A stretch of 64,000 bases of DNA from Streptomyces sp. NBC_01465 (GTDB lineage Bacteria; Actinomycetota; Actinomycetes; Streptomycetales; Streptomycetaceae). The position numbers and the translations under genes were made by a program. Where the stretch lies: assembly GCF_036227325.1 (NCBI RefSeq), contig NZ_CP109467.1, positions 1,984,001 to 2,048,000 on the forward strand. The letters run 5' to 3'. The notes under the pieces were generated by a model, which ran no database searches, was not told where the DNA came from, and saw only the letters and a program-made list of their open reading frames with translations. Shown here in pieces: positions 50,389 through 61,541 of this stretch; the stretch's first letter is position 1, and the number at the start of each line of letters is the position of its first letter.

Positions 50389-51980
50389 CCCACCAGACGC
50401 AGGGCCAGCAGGGCCACGTCGTCCTCGCGGTGGCCGAACCGGGCAAGGAGGGTGTCGCAGAGCTGCGCGACACCGGCCGGGGCGGCGGCCGCCGCCGAGC
50501 GCAGGTCCTCGATGGACCGGGCGAGGTCCGTGCCGCGCGTCTCGATGAGGCCGTCGGTGACCATGAGCAGCCGGTCGGTGCGGGCGAGTTGGGCGGCGGT
50601 GGGCGGCGGGTGCTCCAGGCCCAGGCCGAGCAGCGGGCCCGCGCAGTCGATGAAGTGCGGGGTGCCGTCGTCGGGGACGATCAGGGGCTGGATGTGACCG
50701 GCGTTGGCGATCAGCGCGCGGCCCGTGCACGGCTCGATCAGGGCCAGACAGACCGTGGCCGTGGCCTCGGGGTGGTAGAGCTGCAGCATCCGGTCGAGCC
50801 GGGTGACGAGGGAGACGGGGTCCTGCTCGTCGGCCGCGTACGCCCGCAGCGCGTGCCGGAGTTCGACCATGACCGTGGCCGCTTCGAGGGAGTGGCCGAC
50901 GACGTCGCCCACCCCGACGAGGAGCCCGGAGGGCGTGGTGAGCGCCGTGTAGAAGTCGCCGCCGATCTCGGCGTTCCGGGTGGCCGGGACGTAGCGCAAC
51001 GCCAGCTCGGCGCCGGGGAGTTCGGGGGCCGTCCTGGGCAGGAAGCTGCGCTGGAGCGTGAGCGCGGTGCGGCGCTCCTCCGCATACGTACGCAGGGATT
51101 CGGCGGCCAGCGACGTGGCGTGCGCGAGCAGGCCGAGCAGCGACTCGGTGTCGGTGGTCGGGCCCGGGTGGCGGGGCACCGCGAGGCAGACCGGCGGGTG
51201 GTCGACGCGGCTGCGGGCGAGGACCAGGTGGGCCGCGCCCGTGCCGTCGGCCGGGAAGTAGCCGACGGGCCAGAGCGGGAAGGGGGCGAGCAGGCGCCGT
51301 ATGCCCGTGCGCCCTGCCATACCGCGCTGCAGCAGGAGTGCGACCGCGGCCTGTGCGCTCGCGTCGGGAAGGTGGGCGCCGACCGTCGGCGAGCCCACGT
51401 GGAGCCTGCCGTCGGCCCCGAAGGCGAACACGACGGCGGGCCCTCCGGTGATCTGTGCCACCGCATCCGCGGCCACGTCCACCAACTCCTGGGCGCTGTG
51501 CGCGGAGTGGACCTCCGTCGTGGCAGCGGCGAGCCGGGTGAGCCGGTCCGCCTGGGCGACGGCCGCGACCCGGGACCTGGCGCCGCGCAGGGCCGCCCGG
51601 ACGACCGCCTGGATCTCCTCGGGTTCGACGGGGACGGTGAAGTACCCCTCGCCACCCGCGTCGAGTCCGCGGCTGCGGTCTCCGGGGGCGACGGCGGCGG
51701 CCGAGAAGTGCACCACGGGGATCGAGGAGATCTCCGGGTGCGACTTCATCCGGCGGCACAGCTCGAAGCCGTCCATGTCGGGCAGGCCTACGTCCAGGAG
51801 CGCGGCGTCCGGCAGCGCTCCTGCCCGGTACCTGGCATCCAGTTCGATGAGGGCCGCGCCCGCACTGGCCACATGGACGACACCGTGACCGGCGCGGTGC
51901 AGTACCGCACCCATGGCCATGCGGTTGGCGTCAATGTCGTCGACGACCAGGACCGTGCTGGCGTCCGTCGTTGCGTTCAC
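50346..51980 (-). CDS. Response-regulator receiver fused to PP2C (SpoIIE) phosphatase
   Basis: This 544-residue protein has an N-terminal receiver domain: STVLVVDDIDANRMAMGAVLHRAGH and phospho-acceptor Asp in DAALLDVGLPDMDGFELC, with VVHFSAAAV and the following Pro. A middle part (about 150-290) with GGPAVVFAFGADGRLHVGSP looks like a GAF sensor. The PP2C SpoIIE domain has ALTLQRSFLPRTAPELPGAELALRYVPATRNAEIGGDFYTAL and GVGDVVGHSLEAATVMVELRHALRAYA. Such fusions dephosphorylate anti-anti-sigma proteins in partner switching. The start GTG is at 51980 (VNATTDASTVLVVDD). Confidence 0.9.
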   Translation of the reverse strand: MNATTDASTVLVVDDIDANRMAMGAVLHRAGHGVVHVASAGAALIELDARYRAGALPDAALLDVGLPDMDGFELCRRMKSHPEISSIPVVHFSAAAVAPGDRSRGLDAGGEGYFTVPVEPEEIQAVVRAALRGARSRVAAVAQADRLTRLAAATTEVHSAHSAQELVDVAADAVAQITGGPAVVFAFGADGRLHVGSPTVGAHLPDASAQAAVALLLQRGMAGRTGIRRLLAPFPLWPVGYFPADGTGAAHLVLARSRVDHPPVCLAVPRHPGPTTDTESLLGLLAHATSLAAESLRTYAEERRTALTLQRSFLPRTAPELPGAELALRYVPATRNAEIGGDFYTALTTPSGLLVGVGDVVGHSLEAATVMVELRHALRAYAADEQDPVSLVTRLDRMLQLYHPEATATVCLALIEPCTGRALIANAGHIQPLIVPDDGTPHFIDCAGPLLGLGLEHPPPTAAQLARTDRLLMVTDGLIETRGTDLARSIEDLRSAAAAAPAGVAQLCDTLLARFGHREDDVALLALRLVGQPDTASFSSRVTP

Positions 51981-52056
51981 GTCCCGAAGCCTCTCGGGTT
52001 GGCCGGACAGCTGCCGTGGGGAGCAGGCAGGCCCCCACGGTAGCGTCCGGCCCGCT

Positions 52057-55000
52057 TCAGCGTCGGGAGAAAACGGCGACGGTCCGCGCAGGAACGGTAA
52101 AGCTCCCCGAATTCCTTTCGTACGAAGCCGATTTGACGGTACCGTCCGCGCCCGACGCCTGGACGGGGTGGAGCGCGTACGCCGTCCCGGCCAGTGCGGA
52201 GACCTTCTGGGTCTGCGCGGTCGGCGTCGCGTTGAACACGACGACCAGCTCACCGAGGCGCATGGTGATGACGCCCGGCGTCTCGTCCCTGCCCGAGAGC
52301 GGGAAGGAGAGGGCGGACTGCACCTGGGCGGTGGTGGAGAGGTCGAACGCCGGGTCGGTGGTGCGGATCTTCAACAGGTCCTGGTAGGCGGCCGTGGTCG
52401 AGGTGATGGTGGAACAGTCGGCGGGCTTGATGCCGGTCAACAGGGGCTTGGCGTAAGGCCACTTGGACTCGTTGTCGGCGGCGAGCGGAAGCCCGCGCCC
52501 GAAGCCGTTGCCGTCGCGGCAGTCCCAGTGGATGGCGTTGAACCAGTCGCCGCTGTCGAAGGAGTTGCGGTCCAGGGACTTGGAGCGCAGGAGGTCGGTG
52601 CCCGCCTGGGAGAGCGAGGGCCCCTGGGAGAGGGCTGCGGTCGCCATGGCGATGACCTGCATACGGGCCCGGTCTGCGGCAGGAGTCGCGGCCGGGAGTT
52701 TGTAGGCGAGGGCGTCGTAGAGGGATTCGTTGTCGTGGGCGTCCGCGTAGGAGAGCGCGTCGCCGGGGGCGGCCGCATAACCGGCGGGGGCGCCGTTGTA
52801 GTCGACGTCCGAGCCCTTGACGGTGCGGCCCGAGGTGTCGGTGAAGGAGTACCCGGCGAGGTTGCCGGTGAGGCCGACCTTGATCAGGTCCTGGTAGTGC
52901 AGGAGGCGGGCCTTCTGCTCGGCGGAAGTGCCGTTGGCGGTCGAGGAGTTGGGGTCGGTGTAGAGCCCGGTGGCGAAGCCCTGGACGCCGGGGTCGGCGT
53001 CGAAGGGGCTGCCGCCGCGGATCGCGTCGCGGGCGCGGTCGGAGAAGGTCGCGATGCCGGTGCCGGCCATGTTCTTCTGGGTGGCCTGGACGAAGCGGGC
53101 GTCGTCGGCGACCTCGCCGAAGTTCCACCCCTCGCCGTAGAGGATGATCTTCTTCCCGTCCACGCCGTCCTTGGCAAGGGTGAGGGCGTCGAGTGCCTTG
53201 CGTACGGCCAGGATGTTGGCCTTGGGCTGGTGGCCCATGAGGTCGAAGCGGAAGCCGTCGACCTTGTACTCGCGCGCCCATGTCACGACCGAGTCGACGA
53301 CGAGCCGGCCCATCATGGCGTTCTCGGTCGCGGTGTTGGCGCAGCAGGTGGAGGTCGCCACGGAGCCGTCGGCGAGGAGGCGCTGGTAGTAGCCGGGCAC
53401 GATGCGGTCGAGGACGGACTTGCTGTCCTGGCCAGCGGCGACGGTGTGGTTGTAGACGACGTCCATGACGGTCCGCAGACCGGCGCCGTTGATGCCCTGG
53501 ACCATCTGCCGGAACTCGACCGTGCGCTTGGTGCCTTCCGGGTCGGAGGCGTAAGAGCCCTCGGGGACGGTGTAGTGCAGCGGGTCGTAGCCCCAGTTGT
53601 ACGCGTCCTTCGCAGCGGCTGCCGCCACGCACTCCTGCTGCTTGTCGGAGTCGGGTGCGTAGACCTTGAGGTCACAGGTTGGGGTCTGCTGGTCGGACTT
53701 CTTCTCGGGGATGGTGCCGATGTCGAAGGCCGGGAGGAGGTGGACGTAGGAGGTGCCGGACCGGGCGAGCTGCTTGAGGTGCTTCATGCCGTCCGACTGG
53801 GTGTCGGTGAAGGCCAGATACTCGCCGGGGTGCTGGGAGGTGCTGTCCGCGATGGAGAAGTCGCGGATCTGCAGCTCCTGGATGGCGGCGTCCTTGAGCG
53901 GTACGGCGGCGGGCTTCTTCAGGGTCGACCAGCTGGACGGGGCCAGGGACTTGGCGTCCAGGTCCGCGACGACGCTCTGCTTGGAGTCGGTGGTGAGGGC
54001 GACGGAGTAGGGGTCCGTGACCTGGTTGGTGACGATCTTCCGGACGGTGGGCGCCCAGACCTTCACCTCGTACAGATACTTCTGGCCGAGCCAGGACTTC
54101 TTGCCGGTGACCGACCAGTTGCCGGTCCTGTCGTCGCGCCGCATCGCGACCCGCTGCCCGTCGAGGAGGAGCGAGACGCTCTGCGCGGTGGGGGCCCAGA
54201 CGCGGAGGGTCGGGGCACCGTGGCGGTCGAAGGTGGCGCCGAGTGCGGAGTCGTTGGCGTACACGTCGTCGAGTACGCCGGCGATCTGCACACCCGTCGC
54301 CGCGAGGACGGCGCCGTTGGCGGCGCGCTGCGAGGCGACGAGCTGGCCGCGGAGGGCGGCACGGATGCGGGAGCGGTCGCGTACGTCGACCGAGTAGGCG
54401 GTGTACTTGGCGAGGTGCGGGAACTTGGCCTTCTGGGCGTCCGTGAGCGCGGTCTTGTTGAGGCGGAGCCAGTGCTCGTCCTCCGAGGTCAGCGCCCCGT
54501 CCTTGACGGCGATCGAGCCGTGCGGGGAGTAGAGGACCTGGGTGGACGCGGCGGCGTCGCTGCCGTTCCAGGCAACGGTGTTGGCGTCGATCCAGACCGC
54601 CTTGGAGGTGGTGAGGTCGAGGGCGGCGGCGCCGCCGGCGGGCTGCGGAAGGAGGTATTTCTCCGTGGCGTTCAACAGCCACACCTCGTAGCCGTTGGCC
54701 TTGAGGTCGAGGGACTGGTCGGTGGGCAGGTCCTTGGCGTCGCCGTTGTGGATGATGTAACTGAGCGACGTGGCGCCTGCCGCGAGGGGCACCTCATACA
54801 CGGCACCGTAGGAGTCGATGCGCGTCGGCTCAAGGGGCTTGGACCAGTCGGTCGGCGACGCGGCACCCGTCCAGGTGTGCAGACCCCAGCCGGTGTAGTT
54901 GCCGTCGGCGCGGTGGTAGTGGACGACGGCCTTGGTGGTGTCCTGCGCCGGGTAGTCGGGCCTCTCCGTGGTGACAGTGTCCTTGCCCTGCTCCAGCCAG

Positions 55001-57420
55001 ACCTCGCCCGTCTTCGTGACGTCGATGGTGCGGTCCGTGGAGACGTCCTTGTTGCCGTCCTTGTCGATGACGAGGAAGTTGACGGCGGAGGCGCCGGGCT
55101 TGAGCTTGACGTACGCGAAGGCGCCGTACGCGTCCCGGCCGGTGAAGGGATGGCTGGCGGGCCAGGTGGTGGACTCGCCGTCGGCGAGGTCGCCCCAGGC
55201 GTACAGGCCCCAGTCGGTGTAGTCGGAGTCGGCGCGCTTGTAGTGGACGATCGCGTAGTCGCGCTGGGTGGCGGTCGGGGGCTGGGTGGCGGGGGTCGCT
55301 CCGGCGACGGTCTCGGCGGTCGCGGAGGCGGTACGTCCAGCCCGGTCGACGACAACTGCCTTGTAGCGGAGGGCTGTTCCGGCGGAGGTGTCGACGACCT
55401 GGGTGACCTTGTACGGGGCGTGGTCGGCGGAGCCGAGGGTCTTCCAGGCGCCGTTGCCGACCTGGGCGGCGAAGACGACGCGGTTGAGCGCGCCGCCACC
55501 GGTGACGTCGGCGGAGACCTCGACGGTGCCGGTGGCTCCGGCGGCGGGGGCGGTCAGGGTGAGGGCGGGCTTGGTGGCGCCGGGGGCGGCGACGGGGGTC
55601 GCGGCCTTGTAAACGACGGAGGAGAGGGCGGGGACGGTCACGGTGGCGGTGCCGCTCGCGCCGCTGGTCACGTCGGACTTCGTACCGTAGAGGGCGCGGT
55701 AGGCGGTGCTTGCCGAGCCGGTAGGAACCTCGACGATCTGGGGCGTGGTGGCGTTGTTGACGGCGACCAGGTAGTCGGCGCCGCTCTTCGCGTCCGTACG
55801 GGAGAAGGCGTAGACGGAGTCCTTGGCGTAGCGCTCGGTCTGGACGCCGCCCGTGAGCGCGGGATTGTCCTTGCGCAGCTTGGAGAGAGCGGCGATCTCC
55901 TTGTAGAGCACCGCACTTGTGTCGTACGCGTCCGAGGCGGCGGTCCGGTCGGTGCCCAGCTCGTCGTCGTCCAGGTAGTCGGCGGTCTTCGAGGCGAACA
56001 TCGGCTGGCGGGCGTCCTTGTCGCCGCCCGACCCGGTGAAGCCCTGCTCGTCGCCGTAGTAGACGACGGGGTTGCCGCGGGCGAGGAACATCACCTGGTT
56101 CGCGAGCTTGTCGCGCTGGACGAGCTCGGCGTCGCTCGCCTTCGGGTTGTCGGCCTTGAGGAAGTAGCCGATGCGTCCCATGTCGTGGTTGCCGGTGAAG
56201 GTGACCTGCTCGTACGCGTTGGCCTTGTCGGTGGTGTACCGGTAGTCCTGCGCGAAGACGTCCGCGAGCTTGGAGGCGGGAGCGCCCTGGGAGGCGTACT
56301 GCCGTGCCGCGTCCTGGAAGGGGAAGTCGAGGGTCGCGTCGAGGCGGCCCTGGGTGACGTACGGGGAGGTGATCTTCGGGTCGGCGGAGTAGACCTCACC
56401 GAACATGAAGAAGTCGCTGCGGCCGCGCTTGGCGGCGTACGCGTCGAGGGCGGTGGCCCACTGGGTCCAGAAGTCCATGTCGACGTGTTTGACGGTGTCG
56501 ATGCGGAACCCGTCGATGTCGAAGTCCTTGACCCACTTCTCGTAGATCTTCTCCATGCCCTGCACGACTTCGGGCCGCTCGGTCCAGAGGTCGTCGAGGC
56601 CGCCGAAGTCGCCTTGGTCGGCGGACTCTCCGGCGTAGGTCGAATTCCCGCGATTGTGGTACATCGTCGGGTCGTTGAGCCAGGAAGGCACCTTCACGTT
56701 CTTCTCGGCGGAGGGGACCGTCGGGGAGTACGGGAAGGAGCCGGTGCCGACGGCCGGGAACTTCTTGGTCCCGTCCGAGTAGTCGGAGTCGTCAAAAGGC
56801 ACGCCGTCCTTGGTCAGATACGGGAAGGCGCCCTTCGACAGGTAGTCGTAGGACTTCTCCTCGTAGTCGACGACATCAGCGGTGTGGTTGGTGATGACGT
56901 CGAAGAAGACCTTCATGCCCTTGTGGTGGGCGACGTCGATCAGCTTCTCCAGGTCGGCGTTGGTCCCGAAGTGCGGGTCGACCTGGGTGAAGTCGGTGAT
57001 CCAGTAACCGTGGTAGCCGGCGGAGGCGTCGGCCCCCGTCCCCTGCACGGGCTTGTTCTTGAAGATCGGCGCCATCCAGATGGCGGTGGTGCCGAGCCCC
57101 TTGATGTAGTCGAGCTTCTGCGTCAGCCCCTTCAGGTCGCCGCCCTGGTAGAACCCCTTGTCGGTCGGGTCGTACCCGGTCTGAAGGCGCGAACCGGTCA
57201 GCCCCCCTTGGTCGTTGGAGGAGTCCCCGTTGGCGAACCGGTCCGGCATGACGAAGTAGAACTGCTCCTTCGTCAGATCATTGCGTGCCGGCACGGAGGC
57301 GAGCGCAGCGTCCGAAGGCGGTGCGGGCGCCTTCGCGGCGGCGGCGACCGGTATCGCCGGCACGAACGCCGCGCACAGGGCGACGGCGACGGCGACAGCC
57401 GTTCTTCGCAGGGATTTCAC
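52057..57420 (-). CDS. pulA: Secreted GH13 amylase-pullulanase fusion
   Basis: This 1787-residue protein has a Sec signal ([24 protein letters not shown]). First GH13: [32 protein letters not shown] (nucleophile Asp 308), [11 protein letters not shown] (acid Glu 342) and [12 protein letters not shown]. Then follow an Ig-like segment (about 615-700) and two CBM41/PUD modules ([46 protein letters not shown]). Second GH13 of pullulanase type: [31 protein letters not shown] and [13 protein letters not shown]. It would break both alpha-1,4 and alpha-1,6 links of starch and glycogen. It lies 23 bases after the amylase gene and is probably co-transcribed. Confidence 0.95.
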   Translation of the reverse strand: MKSLRRTAVAVAVALCAAFVPAIPVAAAAKAPAPPSDAALASVPARNDLTKEQFYFVMPDRFANGDSSNDQGGLTGSRLQTGYDPTDKGFYQGGDLKGLTQKLDYIKGLGTTAIWMAPIFKNKPVQGTGADASAGYHGYWITDFTQVDPHFGTNADLEKLIDVAHHKGMKVFFDVITNHTADVVDYEEKSYDYLSKGAFPYLTKDGVPFDDSDYSDGTKKFPAVGTGSFPYSPTVPSAEKNVKVPSWLNDPTMYHNRGNSTYAGESADQGDFGGLDDLWTERPEVVQGMEKIYEKWVKDFDIDGFRIDTVKHVDMDFWTQWATALDAYAAKRGRSDFFMFGEVYSADPKITSPYVTQGRLDATLDFPFQDAARQYASQGAPASKLADVFAQDYRYTTDKANAYEQVTFTGNHDMGRIGYFLKADNPKASDAELVQRDKLANQVMFLARGNPVVYYGDEQGFTGSGGDKDARQPMFASKTADYLDDDELGTDRTAASDAYDTSAVLYKEIAALSKLRKDNPALTGGVQTERYAKDSVYAFSRTDAKSGADYLVAVNNATTPQIVEVPTGSASTAYRALYGTKSDVTSGASGTATVTVPALSSVVYKAATPVAAPGATKPALTLTAPAAGATGTVEVSADVTGGGALNRVVFAAQVGNGAWKTLGSADHAPYKVTQVVDTSAGTALRYKAVVVDRAGRTASATAETVAGATPATQPPTATQRDYAIVHYKRADSDYTDWGLYAWGDLADGESTTWPASHPFTGRDAYGAFAYVKLKPGASAVNFLVIDKDGNKDVSTDRTIDVTKTGEVWLEQGKDTVTTERPDYPAQDTTKAVVHYHRADGNYTGWGLHTWTGAASPTDWSKPLEPTRIDSYGAVYEVPLAAGATSLSYIIHNGDAKDLPTDQSLDLKANGYEVWLLNATEKYLLPQPAGGAAALDLTTSKAVWIDANTVAWNGSDAAASTQVLYSPHGSIAVKDGALTSEDEHWLRLNKTALTDAQKAKFPHLAKYTAYSVDVRDRSRIRAALRGQLVASQRAANGAVLAATGVQIAGVLDDVYANDSALGATFDRHGAPTLRVWAPTAQSVSLLLDGQRVAMRRDDRTGNWSVTGKKSWLGQKYLYEVKVWAPTVRKIVTNQVTDPYSVALTTDSKQSVVADLDAKSLAPSSWSTLKKPAAVPLKDAAIQELQIRDFSIADSTSQHPGEYLAFTDTQSDGMKHLKQLARSGTSYVHLLPAFDIGTIPEKKSDQQTPTCDLKVYAPDSDKQQECVAAAAAKDAYNWGYDPLHYTVPEGSYASDPEGTKRTVEFRQMVQGINGAGLRTVMDVVYNHTVAAGQDSKSVLDRIVPGYYQRLLADGSVATSTCCANTATENAMMGRLVVDSVVTWAREYKVDGFRFDLMGHQPKANILAVRKALDALTLAKDGVDGKKIILYGEGWNFGEVADDARFVQATQKNMAGTGIATFSDRARDAIRGGSPFDADPGVQGFATGLYTDPNSSTANGTSAEQKARLLHYQDLIKVGLTGNLAGYSFTDTSGRTVKGSDVDYNGAPAGYAAAPGDALSYADAHDNESLYDALAYKLPAATPAADRARMQVIAMATAALSQGPSLSQAGTDLLRSKSLDRNSFDSGDWFNAIHWDCRDGNGFGRGLPLAADNESKWPYAKPLLTGIKPADCSTITSTTAAYQDLLKIRTTDPAFDLSTTAQVQSALSFPLSGRDETPGVITMRLGELVVVFNATPTAQTQKVSALAGTAYALHPVQASGADGTVKSASYERNSGSFTVPARTVAVFSRR

Positions 57421-57443
57421 GGGGACTCCTCGGTGGTGGGATT

Positions 57444-59144
57444 TCAGCTGCGCCAGGTGTCGCTCAGGGCGACTTTCCCGCTGGCCGGGACAGTGGCGGT
57501 GCGATTGGCGCCGCTCTCCCAGGTGACGGCTCCGGCGGAGTTCTTGCGGATGTACTTGTACGAGAAGGACGTGCCGGCGGGCAGCGAGACGTCGAGCTTC
57601 CAGACGGGGTAGCTGGAGGGGTCGAGCTTGAGGGCGCTGTCGGTGTTCCAGGAGCCGAGGGCGGACTGATCTCCGGTCACGTAGATGTTCTCGCCGAGGA
57701 CGGTGGTGGCGTTGACGGCGAAGGAGGCACCGGCGGCAGTGGTGCCCCCACTCGAACTACCGCCGCACGTCCGGGCGTTGACCTGCAACGCGAGCGCGGT
57801 ATTGGCGGCGAGGGTGGCGGTGAACTGCCCCGCCGAGTTGACGGTCACACCGGTGTTGTTCTGCACGTTGCAGTAGTCACCGGCGGGCAGAGAGGTCTGG
57901 AAGGTCCGGGTCAGGGAGCTGGACTCGTGATTGATGGCGACGTAGGCCTTGCTGCCACGCCCGAAGGCGATGGCGTCGCCCCCGTTGTCCCACCAATCAG
58001 TGACGGCCTGCCCGCGAGCGGTGTTGCGGAAGCCGACCATGGAGGCGATCTCGGTCCAGGCGTGCTGACACTTCCACCCGTCGCTGTAACAGGCGTTGAC
58101 GGTCCCGCCGTTGGGCGGCCCGGCGTCCTTGTCGGTCCACTCGTAACCGGAGTTGATGTCGGGCGAGCCGTACGGGTAAGCCAGCATGAAGACGTTGGCC
58201 AGCGTGTAGTTGGCGCCGTCCTTGTAGTTGAGGGTGTCGCCGCCGCGCTCGGTGTCGTGGTTGTCGACGAAGACGGCGGAGGTGGCGCTGGGCATGAAGC
58301 CCCAGCCCTCGCCGAAGTTCTTCAGGTAAGCCAGATTCTGGTTGTTGAAGACATCCTTCAGACTCCGCCCGTACCGGAACTCCTGCACGTCCCCGGTCCC
58401 GGTGTACTCACTGGGCGAGACGGCCTCACCGGCCCCATAGATGGCCTCCTGCTTCCAGTAGACCCCTGAATTGCTCAGCCGCGACTTGATGTTGGCAAGG
58501 TCGGCCTCGGGCATGTGCTTGGCGGCATCGATCCGAAACCCGTCGACGCCGAGCGACAGCAGATCATTCAGATACCCGGCGATCTTCGCCCGCACATACT
58601 CCTCACCGGTGTCCAGATCGGCGAGCCCGACGAGCTCGCAGTTCTGCACGTTGGCGCGGTCCTGGTAGTTGCTGATCGTCGCGGTGCAGTCGTCCATGTC
58701 GGCGGCCGAGTAGACACCGGGGTAGTTGTACTTGCTGTACGAGGACCCCCCGGTCCCAGTCCCGGACCCCGACGTCATGTGATTGATGACGGAGTCGGCA
58801 ACGACCTTCACGCCCGCCGCATGGCAGGTGCTGACCATGTTGGCGAAGCTCGTACGGTCACCGAGCCGCCCCGCGATCTTGTAGCTGACGGGCTGGTACG
58901 AGGTCCACCACTGGCTGCCCTGGATGTGCTCCTGGGGCGGCGAGACCTGAACGAACCCATAACCGGCCGGCCCGAGCTGATCGGTGCACGCCTTCGCAAC
59001 GGAGTCGAACTTCCACTCAAACAGGACGGCGGTGACGTCCTTGTCGCCGGTGGGGGCGGCGTGAGCGGGGCTGGACGTGGCGACGACGGAGAGCGCGGCG
59101 GCGGCCGCGAGGGCCAGCGCGGCGGAGAGGGGTCTGCGTGCCAT
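57444..59144 (-). CDS. Secreted GH13 alpha-amylase with CBM20
   Basis: This 566-residue enzyme has a Sec signal ([28 protein letters not shown]). Catalytic marks are [26 protein letters not shown] (nucleophile Asp 206), [12 protein letters not shown] (acid Glu about 233) and [12 protein letters not shown] (third acid). The C-terminal CBM20 starch-binding module spans about residues 465-566 ([50 protein letters not shown]). Length and layout match Streptomyces raw-starch amylases. The ATG at 59144 has GGAGGA upstream. A CTTGC-type operator lies 40-58 bases upstream of the start. Confidence 0.95.
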   Translation of the reverse strand: MARRPLSAALALAAAAALSVVATSSPAHAAPTGDKDVTAVLFEWKFDSVAKACTDQLGPAGYGFVQVSPPQEHIQGSQWWTSYQPVSYKIAGRLGDRTSFANMVSTCHAAGVKVVADSVINHMTSGSGTGTGGSSYSKYNYPGVYSAADMDDCTATISNYQDRANVQNCELVGLADLDTGEEYVRAKIAGYLNDLLSLGVDGFRIDAAKHMPEADLANIKSRLSNSGVYWKQEAIYGAGEAVSPSEYTGTGDVQEFRYGRSLKDVFNNQNLAYLKNFGEGWGFMPSATSAVFVDNHDTERGGDTLNYKDGANYTLANVFMLAYPYGSPDINSGYEWTDKDAGPPNGGTVNACYSDGWKCQHAWTEIASMVGFRNTARGQAVTDWWDNGGDAIAFGRGSKAYVAINHESSSLTRTFQTSLPAGDYCNVQNNTGVTVNSAGQFTATLAANTALALQVNARTCGGSSSGGTTAAGASFAVNATTVLGENIYVTGDQSALGSWNTDSALKLDPSSYPVWKLDVSLPAGTSFSYKYIRKNSAGAVTWESGANRTATVPASGKVALSDTWRS

Positions 59145-59183
59145 GGTTCCTCCTGCACATGGGGGGAGGCAGCGATGAATGTT

Positions 59184-59202
59184 CTTGCTGCAAGACTGCA
59201 AG
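59184..59202. promoter_or_regulatory. Reg1/MalR-type operator upstream of the amylase
   Basis: CTTGCTGCAAG (59184-59194) is a perfect 11-bp palindrome, followed by the half-site CTGCAAG (59196-59202). The CTTGCNGCAAG form is that of MalR/Reg1 repressors controlling Streptomyces amylase genes. A weaker similar set (CTTCCGCAAG and TTGCAG) lies at 59308-59326. Confidence 0.65.
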
Positions 59203-59408
59203 CTCTAGCTGCGCAGCAGACCGTACGAGCCCCTCAAGGCATGGTCAACCCTTTGGACATGACGGGATTACCCAAGCGAAACAAAGAGATCCCCACACCA
59301 GAAAGACCTTCCGCAAGAGATTGCAGTGATGTTAGATTCACCGCACGCAGAGAGCCCCGGGGCCACCTCCCCGCCACCGCCCAACCTGGGCAGGCCCCGG
59401 GTCTCCCT

Positions 59409-60140
59409 TCAGTCGTCCGCCCCTGCGGCGAGAGCCACCAACTGGGCCGTACGACGTCCGGCCCGCACGGCGTGCTCGGCCACGGTGGGCCGACAGCGCC
59501 CGAGTTCGGGCGCGTACTCGGTCATGACCACACCGGCGTGATCGCTGTCGACCTCTTCCAGCGACACCACGCACCCGCGCTCCACGAGCGCGTCGCGCAG
59601 CTCGCGCGACTGCTGGATGTCCACCACGGTGTCGGCGGTGCCATGCACCAGCACGACCGGCGCAGTAGGCACCGCACCACGCAGGTCATCCATGGGTGCG
59701 GTACCGGTCGTGGGCGCCGGAGTCCAGCACCCACCGGCGATGCCCACCACAGCGCGCGGCGCCCACCCGTCGAGCACAGAGGGATTCAGGGCGGCACTCA
59801 CCGCAGACTTGCCGCCCAGCGACCACCCCGCGAGCGCGATCCGCGCAGGATCCCCACCGAGGTCCACAACATTCCGCCGCACGAACGCGGCCGACTCCCG
59901 CAAGTGAGTACGCCCTCCATCGCGGGCATCGGAGCACCAGTCCGGAACGAACACCACGACGCCGAACTCAGCCACAGCCCGGGCAAGCGGTGCGAGAACG
60001 TCCCGCTCGTCGGGCCCTCTGCCGTGCCACAACAGCACCGCAGGCAACGGCTCCGAGACGAGGGCAGGCCGATAGACATCCAGGAGCTTGCCGCTGCCCC
60101 CGTAAACGAGCCCACCCATCTCAGCACGTTCCACGGTCAC
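59409..60140 (-). CDS. Alpha/beta hydrolase (dienelactone-hydrolase-like)
   Basis: This hydrolase of about 243 residues has an oxyanion strand PAVLLWHGRGPDERDVLAPLARAV, the nucleophile motif IALAGWSLGGKSAVSAAL (GWSLGG), Asp in APVVLVHGTADTVVDIQQS and final His in EEVDSDHAGVVMTEY. This is a complete esterase/lipase triad. Start choice is uncertain: GTG at 60140 has GGGGTGAG nearby, while an ATG at 60119 would shorten the protein by seven residues. The region 59145-59408 beyond its stop holds only the amylase operator. Confidence 0.82.
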   Translation of the reverse strand: MTVERAEMGGLVYGGSGKLLDVYRPALVSEPLPAVLLWHGRGPDERDVLAPLARAVAEFGVVVFVPDWCSDARDGGRTHLRESAAFVRRNVVDLGGDPARIALAGWSLGGKSAVSAALNPSVLDGWAPRAVVGIAGGCWTPAPTTGTAPMDDLRGAVPTAPVVLVHGTADTVVDIQQSRELRDALVERGCVVSLEEVDSDHAGVVMTEYAPELGRCRPTVAEHAVRAGRRTAQLVALAAGADD

Positions 60141-60394
60141 CCAACTCACCCCGCCCACAGACCAGTTGAGGCGCTTTCTGAATTGGCAACCTCAGGGCCA
60201 CCGGGAATGGCACCACCAGCGGCTTCGACGGACCGTACCAGCGACGCATCGGCAGTTTGCGACCCAGGGGGTCAACGACCTCCGACCCGGCGCGTACGCA
60301 CCCGCACACAGGTTGGCCACACATGCTCTGACCTGGTGTTTTCCACACTGTCGCCTAGGCTCAGGGCATCGCTGGACACCTTCGGAGGGGCATC

Positions 60395-61528
60395 ATGAGT
60401 GAAGGCACCAACGCGTACGACGCCAGCCAGATCGAGGTCCTGGAGGGCGCGGAAGCCATCCGTAAGCGGCCCGGAATGTACATCGGCTCGACCAGTGAAC
60501 GCGGCCTGTGTCAGCTCGTGTTCGAGGCCGCCGACCGCGCCGTCAACGAGGTCCTGGCCGGCCGGGCGAGCCTCGTGGACATCACGCTCCTACCCGGCCT
60601 TGGCGTGAAAGTCGCCGACGACGGGCCAGGAGTATCCGACCTGGAAGCCCTGCTGACCCAGATACAGGACTGGACACGGGCCCTCGGCCGCCACGACGTG
60701 ACAATCGGCTTCGTCGGCGTGGGCCCCTTCGTCGTCAATGCCCTGTCGAGCCGGCTGACGGCCGAAGTACGACGCGAGGGAACCCGCTGGACCCAGGAGT
60801 ATGCGCGGGGCAAGGCAGTCACCCCACTGATCAACACAGGCGCCTCGCCCGGCCACGGGACCACTCTCACCTTCTGGGCCGATGCGGAAATCTTCGAATC
60901 GGTGGACTACCCGTTCGACAAGCTGGCCGATCGCTTCAGGGAACTGGCCCTGCTGAACCGGGACTTGGAGATCCACCTGACCGACCGACGTGTGCCGGAC
61001 GCGCCTCGCTCGGCTCAGTTCCGGTACTCGGCGGGGGCCCGGGACTTCGTCGCCTTCCTCGACGAGCAGGACGAGGACCTCGTTGATGCACAGATCACCG
61101 GCTTCGAGCGCGAGGAACCGCTCATGGCCGGGACGGTGCAAGTGGCCCTGCGCTGGCGCGCCTCCGGAGAGGAGCGGATCCGGAGCTTCGCCAACAGCCG
61201 TCCCACCCTCTGCGGCACGCACGAACGCGGCTTCCGCGACGGGCTGGCGGCTGCGGTCACCACGTACGCACGGGAGCACCAACTGTTGCTCTCCACAGAC
61301 CCCGACATCGATCCCGACCACATCGGCGAAGGCCTGACAGCAGTCGTTTCGGTCAAGCTGGACGCCCCCGAGTTCGAGGGGGCAACGCGTGGCGTACTGG
61401 GCAATGCCGCAGCACACACCTGCGTCGAGCAGGCCGTCCGGGAGCACGTCAACCGATGGCTGGACGACCATCCGGAGGCAGCGGCAACCGTCGTCGACCG
61501 GATCCTCCGGAGCACCCGCCGAACCTGA
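60395..61528 (+). CDS. Stand-alone GyrB-like ATPase/transducer domain with altered nucleotide site
   Basis: This 377-residue protein covers only the GHKL ATPase and transducer parts of GyrB; TOPRIM and the C-terminal half are missing. Recognisable parts are EVLEGAEAIRKRPGMYIGSTSERG, LVFEAADRAVNEVLAG, VADDGPGVSD, IGFVGVGPFVVNALS, GHGTTLTF and LTAVVSVKLDAPEFEGATRGVLGN. The general-base Glu is kept (Glu 44), but the Mg2+-binding Asn (Asn46 of E. coli GyrB) is Arg 48, and the QTK lysine loop reads ATR. ATP binding may persist but hydrolysis is doubtful. GGAGGGG precedes the ATG. Confidence 0.88.
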   Translation: MSEGTNAYDASQIEVLEGAEAIRKRPGMYIGSTSERGLCQLVFEAADRAVNEVLAGRASLVDITLLPGLGVKVADDGPGVSDLEALLTQIQDWTRALGRHDVTIGFVGVGPFVVNALSSRLTAEVRREGTRWTQEYARGKAVTPLINTGASPGHGTTLTFWADAEIFESVDYPFDKLADRFRELALLNRDLEIHLTDRRVPDAPRSAQFRYSAGARDFVAFLDEQDEDLVDAQITGFEREEPLMAGTVQVALRWRASGEERIRSFANSRPTLCGTHERGFRDGLAAAVTTYAREHQLLLSTDPDIDPDHIGEGLTAVVSVKLDAPEFEGATRGVLGNAAAHTCVEQAVREHVNRWLDDHPEAAATVVDRILRSTRRT

Positions 61529-61541
61529 CCACGTGAGGGAA

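Noticed and set aside
51913..57612. 1899-residue open frame on the + strand opposite the pullulanase and the end of the amylase
   Set aside because: It is a shadow of high-G+C coding sequence; its composition is Val/Gly/Asp-rich with no domain, while the minus strand carries intact GH13 motifs.
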